From contig JBEKJU010000264.1 of the NCBI GenBank assembly GCA_050011095.1, positions 1 to 5,377 of the forward strand: a DNA stretch of 5,377 nucleotides, given 5' to 3'. Below are positions 1 through 3,527 of the stretch, piece by piece. The DNA comes from JBEKJU01 sp050011095. GTDB taxonomy: Bacteria; Desulfobacterota; Syntrophorhabdia; Syntrophorhabdales; WCHB1-27. The notes under the pieces were generated by a model that worked only from the letters and a program-made list of their open reading frames with translations, did not search any database and was not told the origin of the DNA. How positions within the stretch are numbered: the stretch's first letter is position 1; each line of letters begins with the position of its first letter. The position numbers and the translations under genes were made by a program.

Positions 1-25
1 GCTGCAGGGAGAATCTTTTTCCGCT

Positions 26-179
26 TCGCTCCGCCGGCAATTATTGGGACACCCACTTCGCGCGACCCACTGTGTGGGTACCCCGCGGTCGCCCCCTCTG
101 CGGGCAAAGCCCGCAGAGACTCCCCATCAAAGACTCGCTCCGCTCGTTGTCTTGGATACCCTGCTGCTTGCAGCAGGGT
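26..179. repeat. Cluster of short perfect hairpins (REP-like or structured intergenic DNA)
   Basis: Three perfect inverted repeats lie close together. At 65-79, ACCCAC pairs with GTGGGT around TGT. At 96-118, CTCTGCGGGC pairs with GCCCGCAGAG around AAA. At 158-179, ACCCTGCTGC pairs with GCAGCAGGGT around TT. The 9-mer TCGCTCCGC occurs twice in direct orientation (26-34 and 135-143), and a second ACCCAC-like arm (CACCCAC, 51-57) could compete for GTGGGT. No hairpin is followed by a T-run, so they are not ordinary intrinsic terminators. Reading frames across 1-237 do not look like protein. Such clusters of 10-bp GC-rich stems fit a REP-like or mobile repeat, or a structured transcript, but I cannot assign a family. 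Confidence 0.55.
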
Positions 180-237
180 CATTTGTTATTGCCCACATTA
201 CTAACGTTGAACAACGCTTGTCATTTGTCAAGGGCAT

Positions 238-417
238 ATGGAGGAGGCCGAAGAAGAAGCCCTGGAGTATGAGAAGATGAGGACGAAGCTGATGCTGAAT
301 GAGCAAACCGCAGCCGCCGTGCACAGCGTCCGAAGTGCGGTGCCCGTTTCGCCGGACGGATCTCCGCCATACGTAGCTTCCTTGAATCTCCACTTTGAAA
401 ACTCTCAAAGTCTTTGA
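238..417 (+). CDS. Doubtful small ORF, acidic N-terminus, 59 aa
   Basis: An ATG-TGA frame of 59 codons starts MEEAEEEALEYEKMRTKLML. Its first half is acidic and helix-like and has coding-like codon choice. The second half (about residues 30-59, containing VSPDGSPPYV) is nondescript. AAGGG sits only 3 nt before the ATG, which is a poor Shine-Dalgarno spacing. Upstream, the same frame is open only back to a TGA at 208-210. I do not recognise a family. It could be a real small protein, or the remnant of a longer gene joined to the hairpin-rich DNA on its left. Opposite-strand frames over the same bases look like shadows (Ser/Pro/Arg-rich). Confidence 0.28.
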   Translation: MEEAEEEALEYEKMRTKLMLNEQTAAAVHSVRSAVPVSPDGSPPYVASLNLHFENSQSL

Positions 418-527
418 AGGTTACGAAATCGGCCCGAGGTGAGCTCAGCATTTATGGTCCAGGACCGTTCATGATGCAGTAGAAACTGCAAGACCGCAAG
501 AAGCAGCGGTAAAATATGGAACATCCG

Positions 528-546
528 TTGCAAGGGAGCCTTGCAA
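528..546. promoter_or_regulatory. Perfect 8-bp inverted repeat overlapping the candidate -35 box
   Basis: TTGCAAGG and CCTTGCAA are perfect complements separated by GAG. The right arm contains the TTGCAA that serves as the candidate -35 hexamer of the 605 gene. A dyad placed on the -35 box is a typical repressor or operator arrangement. A small RNA hairpin is the alternative, but it lacks a T-tract. Confidence 0.4.
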
Positions 547-568
547 GGCCGTATTCTCAGGTTATATT
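541..568 (+). promoter_or_regulatory. Candidate sigma70-type promoter for the 605-784 gene
   Basis: TTGCAA (541-546, 4 of 6 matches to TTGACA) is followed after 16 bp by TATATT (563-568, 5 of 6 matches to TATAAT). Transcription would start around 575 and leave a leader of about 30 nt containing the ribosome-binding site. This was found by eye only; the dyad at 528-546 overlaps it. Confidence 0.4.
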
Positions 569-604
569 TTCACTAGAGTGAAGAATCTGGAAAGGGGGAG
601 CGCC

Positions 605-784
605 ATGATCCAGTTACAGTTGAATGACGAAGAGGTGAAGGTACTCCGCAGTGTCCTCGGCAACTATACGGCCCATCTTGAGGTTGAGGTACACCGCACG
701 GAGAAGCGGGATTTCAGGGAAGCGCTGCAAAGGCGGGAAAAGGTGCTCCACGAATTAATCGAACGCCTCTCGGTCGCCGCGTGA
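605..784 (+). CDS. Small charged helical conserved-type protein, 59 aa
   Basis: The frame encodes 59 residues beginning MIQLQLNDEEVKVLRSVLGN. I chose ATG 605 because GGGGGAG (594-600) lies 4 nt upstream; an in-frame GTG at 578 has no comparable site. The sequence shows a short beta-like N-terminus (IQLQLND), then two amphipathic helices: about residues 8-32, and about 36-56 (REALQRREKVLHELIERL). There is no signal peptide, membrane segment or cysteine. From memory, very similar short proteins (LxxEExxxLxxxLxxYLxxLxxEI, then F-R-xxL-xxRExxL) are common in delta-proteobacteria and have no assigned function. It probably forms a helical hairpin or oligomer in the cytoplasm. The decayed gene at 842 follows in the same orientation, so the two may once have been co-transcribed up to the terminator at 1154-1187. 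Confidence 0.8.
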   Translation: MIQLQLNDEEVKVLRSVLGNYTAHLEVEVHRTEKRDFREALQRREKVLHELIERLSVAA

Positions 785-841
785 GCGAATGACAATGGGG
801 GTAGAAGCGCCGGTAGGGAAGGGCAGGCAGCTCAGTCGCGC

Positions 842-1146
842 ATGATGCGTCGCGCGGAAAGGCATGGGATTTGTGGTGGTCGCAGCGCATCGGTTTGTGA
901 GCGAGAGTTCGTCTGGCGAGGTGAAATCATAACGGTTGTCTCCGTGCTCCGTGAGTGGCGGGAAACCGGAACGTACAGCCACGGCAGCCCCGAGTTGTAC
1001 GTGCGCAGCACTGGTTCGAGGTAGAGACTATCCCTTACGGTCGCATGAAGATCTAGTTCAACAGGCAACCCCACGAAGGACGAAAGGGCGCGAGATGGTG
1101 GCTCTTCAGCATCCGTGACCGGGGCCGTCCCGCCAATTCCCACTGA
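842..1146 (+). pseudogene. Frameshifted and nonsense-interrupted gene for a small conserved protein (DUF6504-like pattern)
   Basis: Two frames join into one natural-looking protein of about 100 residues. From 842 the frame reads ...REFVWRGEIITVVSVLREW, then RETGTYSHGSPELYVR, ending near 1006. One frame over, from CAC at 1009, it continues HWFEVETIPYGRMKI, then a TAG at 1054-1056, then FNRQPHEGRKGARWWLFSIRD, and ends at TGA 1144-1146. One missing base near 1007-1008 explains the shift. A single-base change of a Tyr codon (TAT or TAC) to TAG explains the stop. The pattern F-x-W-x-G...V...L..W...E...LYVR.HWFEV.T...G...YF.RQ......ARWWLF resembles small domains I know as DUF6504-like or similar; this is from memory. 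The start is uncertain: there is no good ribosome-binding site at 842 or 845, and the frame is open back to the TGA at 782. Sequencing error is the alternative to true decay, but two independent lesions make error alone less likely. The function of the intact family is unknown. Confidence 0.68.
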
Positions 1147-1153
1147 GCACACA

Positions 1154-1187
1154 GGCCGCTCCCTCGGGCGAGTTGGCCGTTTTTTTT
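1154..1187 (+). terminator. Intrinsic terminator after the decayed gene
   Basis: GGCC (1154-1157) pairs with GGCC (1175-1178). The stem continues through a G-T wobble and CTC/GAG, with the loop around CCTCGGGC. Eight T residues follow at 1180-1187. It lies 8 nt after the pseudogene stop codon, so it most likely ends the 605 to 1146 transcription unit. Its T-tract is the strongest in the window. Confidence 0.7.
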
Positions 1188-1310
1188 CGTTGCATCGGAG
1201 CCATGCGGGAGTGGGTGGTCGATGTGGTGGCTGCGACCGCGTGGCGGATCCGGAAGCCAGTACTAAAGGATGATTCGTTACCACGACTTTAATGGGCAAA
1301 GGAGAGATCG

Positions 1311-1721
1311 ATGAAAGTGGGTTTGTGGATTGACCACAGGAAGGCCAGTATCGTGATTGTTACGGACAAAGGGGAAGAGACGGGACTGATAATATCGAAA
1401 GTGGAAAAGCAGCCCCGCCGCTCCGGTGATTCCCCTCTCAAGGGTCCCTACGAGCCACACCAGGTACCAGCGCAGGACAGCCTCCAGAGAACGCTTACGG
1501 GGCATCTCAACATTTACTACGATGCGGTGATTGCGTCTATTCACAACGCAGAATCTATTCTGATATTTGGTCCTGGTGAGGCAAAGGGTGAACTGGAAGA
1601 ACGTCTCAAAAAAAACGGTCTTGGCGGGCGCATCGTAGGCATTGAAGCAGCTGATAAGATGACGGATCGTCAGATCGCGGCCAAAGTTCGACAGCGCTTT
1701 CCGAGTACCGTCCAGCAATAG
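1311..1721 (+). CDS. Single-domain eRF1-domain-3-like (bacterial aeRF1-related) protein, 136 aa
   Basis: ATG 1311 has an excellent site, AAAGGAG (1298-1304), 6 nt upstream. The protein starts MKVGLWIDHRKASIVIVTDK, a beta hairpin typical of this family. A variable charged linker follows (about residues 37-60). Then come HLNIYYDAVIASI (about 65-77) and the hallmark ILIFGPGEAKGELEERL (about 83-99). Next are a GRIVGIEAADKMT segment (about 106-118) and the C-terminal DRQIAAKVRQRF. The GPGEAK and ADKMT motifs match short bacterial proteins that share the domain 3 fold of archaeo-eukaryotic release factor aeRF1 and Pelota. It has neither an NIKS-type codon-recognition domain nor the GGQ peptidyl-hydrolysis domain, so it cannot be a complete release factor. 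Families of this kind have been proposed to act in ribosome rescue or biological conflict, but the biochemical role is not established. It has its own ribosome-binding site and follows a terminator, so it is probably monocistronic. No clear promoter hexamers were seen. Confidence 0.8.
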   Translation: MKVGLWIDHRKASIVIVTDKGEETGLIISKVEKQPRRSGDSPLKGPYEPHQVPAQDSLQRTLTGHLNIYYDAVIASIHNAESILIFGPGEAKGELEERLKKNGLGGRIVGIEAADKMTDRQIAAKVRQRFPSTVQQ

Positions 1722-1752
1722 GGTGTTGTGGAGGGCTTCCAGAAGAAAAAGT

Positions 1753-1772
1753 GGGACCCTTGAGTCCCCTTT
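1753..1772 (+). terminator. Weak possible terminator after the eRF1-like gene
   Basis: GGGAC (1753-1757) pairs with GTCCC (1764-1768) around CCTTGA, followed by C and only three T residues. It lies 32 nt after the stop codon at 1719-1721, where a terminator is expected. The short stem and poor T-tract make it marginal. Confidence 0.25.
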
Positions 1773-1782
1773 CGCGCTTAAA

Positions 1783-1962
1783 CTATCTATCTTTCATCCG
1801 GAAGCCCCAACCCCTTGAAATATCTCGCAAATAGCCGATAGTTTGCTGCCATTTTCCCGTCCGGCATGGACAGTGGCTGACATAGGGAAGGGGGTGAAGA
1901 ATAAGGACCTGTATACCCCCTTCGCTCCCGTGGGGATAAAAACTCAATGAACCCCCCGTCAC
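1783..1962 (-). other. Intergenic stretch with coding-like minus-strand frames, possible gene relic
   Basis: The gap 1722-2023 has no convincing + strand gene. On the minus strand a strong Shine-Dalgarno AAGGAGGG (complement of 1970-1977) sits 7 nt before a GTG at 1962. That GTG opens a 59-codon frame ending at 1783, whose product is not protein-like throughout. A different minus frame over 1783-1867 reads MPDGKMAANYRLFARYFKGL and then GLPDER before its stop, and this is strikingly protein-like. A good ribosome-binding site plus two partial frames suggests a small gene broken by frameshift, or coincidence. I do not recognise a family. Confidence 0.2.
1887..1923. repeat. 9-bp inverted repeat with a competing alternative stem
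   Basis: GAAGGGGGT (1887-1895) and ACCCCCTTC (1915-1923) are perfect complements around a 19-nt loop. The right arm CCCC (within 1916-1920) could instead pair with GGGG at 1932-1935, so two mutually exclusive hairpins are possible. A second inverted repeat, AAACTATC (1780-1787) and GATAGTTT (1837-1844), lies upstream. There is no T-run, so a terminator is unlikely. No known riboswitch motif was recognised. Confidence 0.35.
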
Positions 1963-2023
1963 GTACCGGCCCTCCTTATGATAAATCGTTGAGGCTTTCT
2001 TGATTCGAGTGAGGCGCGGAACT

Positions 2024-2335
2024 ATGTTTAGACATGCCGAAGGTGGCTTTAGGACCGCATGGGGGGACCGGGTGGGTGCGCATTTCCTGCAGCCTGCGGT
2101 CCGGGGCGTGGGGCATATGAAAGATATGCGGCAAGGGCTTGAAGGGTACGCACCAAGCCGTGAGCTTCACCGGATCCTCCGCACGAGCATATCGATTTTC
2201 AACTCTGCGATGACCCTCCTCGGCGATCCGCCTGAGGGAGGCGTGGTGATGCCCAGCCCCGCTCATATTGAGTGCATGAGGAACCTTTTAGGTTTTCTCG
2301 GGGTCGGCGACGAAGCGGACTTTTACTTTTGCTGA
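2024..2335 (+). CDS. Unrecognised protein, about 103 aa
   Basis: The frame is open from TTG 2000, but I prefer ATG 2024, which has GAGG (2011-2014) 9 nt upstream. TTG 2000 also has a GAGG, at 1991-1994, 5 nt away. Codon choice is coding-like in the second half. That half reads SRELHRILRTSISIFNSAMT (one amphipathic helix), then a Gly/Pro turn LGDPPEGGVVMPSP, then AHIECMRNLLGFLGVGDEAD and a terminal FYFC. The N-terminal 35 residues are Gly/Arg-rich and less convincing, and an internal ATG at 2117 preceded by GGGGCGTGGGG is another possible start. There is no signal peptide and no motif I can name. Competing frames on the minus strand (His/Pro/Arg-rich) look like shadows. It may be a genuine orphan or a truncated gene. 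Confidence 0.42.
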   Translation: MFRHAEGGFRTAWGDRVGAHFLQPAVRGVGHMKDMRQGLEGYAPSRELHRILRTSISIFNSAMTLLGDPPEGGVVMPSPAHIECMRNLLGFLGVGDEADFYFC

Positions 2336-2592
2336 TATCGGCAGGCAATGGCGGCAAGCCACGCCGGGCTTTTGTCGCCGGGTGCGGAAATAGACACATG
2401 GAGAAAGCCGGCCGTCACGAAGGATTGCAATGTATGCATGTCTCCCTGTACAAGACGTCGTCTTCCAGGATGAGACACGATCTTGTCCTGCAAGACAGGA
2501 TGACCTGTAGCATGGGGGGATCGTTTTCCGAGACAGGTGGCGGAATTGTCGGTATGCCTTCGGGATTTGGCGCGCTGCCCGGCCGTGTTTCT
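2336..2592. other. Gene-poor spacer before the receiver-like gene
   Basis: No convincing gene is seen here. Just after the preceding stop, GGCG (2350-2353) can pair with CGCC (2362-2365) before CTTTT, which is at best a very weak terminator. A 41-codon frame from ATG 2348 contains CNVCMSPC, a C-x2-C-x3-C pattern, but it lacks a good ribosome-binding site. A longer + frame that runs to 2610 is rich in Gly/Ser/Arg and reads like noise. The dyad at 2480-2501 is the most structured element. Confidence 0.4.
2480..2501. promoter_or_regulatory. Imperfect dyad, candidate activator site upstream of the 2632 gene
   Basis: ATCTTGTC (2480-2487) and GACAGGAT (2494-2501) are complementary apart from one T-G pair, around CTGCAA. 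Over the whole 22 bp, 18 positions match the reverse complement. The 8-mer CAGGATGA occurs at 2466-2473 and again at 2496-2503. The centre is about 100 bp upstream of the sigma54-like promoter, a distance typical of enhancer-binding protein sites. No specific regulator can be named. Confidence 0.3.
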
Positions 2593-2593
2593 T

Positions 2594-2608
2594 TGGCATG
2601 CTTCTTGT
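2594..2608 (+). promoter_or_regulatory. Sigma54-like -24/-12 promoter for the receiver-like gene
   Basis: TGGCATG-CTTC-TTGT matches the sigma54 consensus TGGCACG-N4-TTGC with exact spacing and two mismatches. One of those mismatches replaces the conserved -12 GC by GT. Initiation would fall near 2619-2620, just before the AGAGG ribosome-binding site. An overlapping sigma70 reading is possible: TTGGCA 2593-2598, 16 bp, TGGTAT 2615-2620. Sequence alone does not separate the two. Confidence 0.35.
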
Positions 2609-2631
2609 AATTGATGGTATAAGAGGCGGAA

Positions 2632-3090
2632 ATGGAAAAGAGAAGAACGATGAACGTGCTCTTTTATTCAACAGGTGAAGCGGGAGAACGCCTTCAGAAC
2701 GTGATCCAGACTCTGGTGCCGAAGGAAAAACTCGAGATATACAAAACCTTCGAGGGCTTTTCCGACAGGCTGCGGAAGCCGATGGATGACATTCCGGTTG
2801 CCGTTATCCTCGCCGCGAGCGAGGACGATCTTCTGACCATCCTTTCCATCAGCCATTTGCTGTACGACGTCCGCTTTATATTGATCCTTCCTGACAGGGA
2901 GGATCCTACAGTGGCGATCGGCCACAGCCTGAGGCCCCGTTTTTTGGGCTACACGGACAGCGATTTCAGGGAGGTCACGGCTGTGCTGGGCAAGATGATC
3001 GGCGGGTTCTACTACAGCCGGAAGGCGAAGGACCCCACCAATGGTCATGCCTATGCGGTACGAAGCATGAATGGACACCAACCGCATTAA
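2632..3090 (+). CDS. Receiver-like (pseudo-receiver) protein without phospho-acceptor Asp, 152 aa
   Basis: ATG 2632 has AGAGG (2622-2626) 5 nt upstream. ATG 2650 would give MNVLFYSTGEAGERL as the natural beta-1 start, but its ribosome-binding site is weaker. The predicted order fits an alternating alpha/beta CheY-like fold. Beta strands are NVLFYST (7-13), PVAVILAAS (55-63), RFILILPDR (83-91) and RFLGYTD (104-110). Helices between them include GFSDRLRKPM and EDDLLTILSISHLLYDV. At the end of beta-3, where response regulators carry the phosphorylated Asp, the sequence is ILAAS, and the conserved Lys after beta-5 is also missing. Residues after about 125 (GGFYYSRKAKDPTNGHAY...) form a tail, not a DNA-binding output domain. 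From memory, near-identical stand-alone proteins (LPDRE...GHxLRPRFL.Y.DSDF) recur in delta-proteobacteria as hypothetical proteins. The likely role is a cytoplasmic protein-interaction domain tied to signalling. The kinase gene lies about 430 bp downstream. Confidence 0.85.
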   Translation: MEKRRTMNVLFYSTGEAGERLQNVIQTLVPKEKLEIYKTFEGFSDRLRKPMDDIPVAVILAASEDDLLTILSISHLLYDVRFILILPDREDPTVAIGHSLRPRFLGYTDSDFREVTAVLGKMIGGFYYSRKAKDPTNGHAYAVRSMNGHQPH

Positions 3091-3226
3091 AAGAAACTCG
3101 CTTCAAAGAGAGGCACGGTACGAACGAGAAAACAATGAACACGGTACGAGGCGGTCTGCCGGGCGGGCGGACGCGGCAGTTGAAGAGCGGAAAGCCCGGC
3201 TGGAAGCGGAAAGTCTGAGGGCGTGA
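3071..3226 (+). CDS. Tiny highly charged ORF overlapping the receiver-like gene, 51 aa
   Basis: ATG 3071 lies inside the last codons of the preceding gene, overlapping it by 20 nt in another frame, and the ORF runs to TGA 3224-3226. The product begins MDTNRIKRNSLQREARYERE and ends with the helical stretch VEERKARLEAESLRA. About half the residues are Arg, Lys, Glu or Asp. The overlap suggests translational coupling, since there is no clear Shine-Dalgarno. It contains two of the three CGGTACGA repeats, but in different frames, so the repeat is not a protein repeat. It may be a real charged helical microprotein or a chance frame. I recognise no family. Confidence 0.38.
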   Translation: MDTNRIKRNSLQREARYERENNEHGTRRSAGRADAAVEERKARLEAESLRA

Positions 3227-3351
3227 GTCGGATCGACGAGTGAGACGCGGCTGTTTTATCGTTTTTGTCCCAAAGGAGACCTTGGGGCGAAACAGGCAGG
3301 CATCACGAGGCCTTCACGCGGCAGGCACTAGGCGAATGTATCGAGCGATCA

Positions 3352-3359
3352 GGGGAGGG
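3352..3359 (+). promoter_or_regulatory. Ribosome-binding site that sets the start of the CxxC protein
   Basis: GGGGAGGG ends 6 nt before ATG 3366. The same frame is open upstream to GTG 3240 and also contains ATG 3336, but neither has such a site, and the upstream residues are Arg/Gly-rich noise. This fixes the start at 3366. Confidence 0.6.
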
Positions 3360-3365
3360 CGACCG

Positions 3366-3527
3366 ATGTGTGAGAAGGGGCACGTGATCCAGATGCACAG
3401 GTTTGAGAAGCGCGGAACTCACTTGCGGGGGCGCGTCGAACCCGTGGAAAGGAGGGCCATGGAGTGTGTCCTCTGCTATACGATCCTGAAGGCACTGAAG
3501 AAACGATGGGGAAAGAAAGATGTCTGA
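3366..3527 (+). CDS. Small basic protein with CxxC, possible zinc-binding, 53 aa
   Basis: The protein begins MCEKGHVIQMHRFEKRGTHL and contains a C-terminal MECVLCYTILKALKKRWGKK. Cys2 and His6 (C-x3-H) near the N-terminus and Cys37-x2-Cys40 could form a small zinc site across a beta-hairpin containing RGRVE. This is inferred from spacing only. The last 12 residues are strongly basic and helical. The stop overlaps the kinase start by 8 nt (3520-3527), which implies translational coupling and a shared transcript with the kinase. No signal peptide or membrane segment is seen. I do not recognise the family; a small zinc-ribbon-like accessory protein for the kinase is a reasonable guess. Confidence 0.6.
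   Translation: MCEKGHVIQMHRFEKRGTHLRGRVEPVERRAMECVLCYTILKALKKRWGKKDV

Noticed and set aside
44..280. + strand ORF of 78 codons across the hairpin cluster
   Set aside because: Composition is dictated by the hairpins, it has no ribosome-binding site, and it conflicts with the more coding-like frame at 238-417.
1009..1025. GGTTCGAG resembling a tRNA T-loop
   Set aside because: No acceptor stem, anticodon arm or D-arm can be built around it; it lies within the pseudogene coding frame.
936..1118. + strand ORF of 60 codons
   Set aside because: Shadow frame over the pseudogene; non-ATG start, no ribosome-binding site, and the protein-like signal lies in the other two + frames.
832..1299. Long minus-strand ORF of 155 codons
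   Set aside because: Pro/Arg/Ser-rich product, no ribosome-binding site before its ATG, and it lies antisense to the protein-like frames of the + strand pseudogene and across the terminator.
1278..1718. Minus-strand ORF of 146 codons
   Set aside because: Exact antisense shadow of the recognisable eRF1-like gene.
2272..2610. + strand ORF of 112 codons
   Set aside because: Gly/Ser/Arg-rich without motifs, no ribosome-binding site at any start, overlaps the better ORF at 2024-2335 and the candidate promoter.
2288..2671. Minus-strand ORF of 127 codons
   Set aside because: Basic low-complexity product, crosses the promoter and start of the receiver-like gene, no ribosome-binding site.
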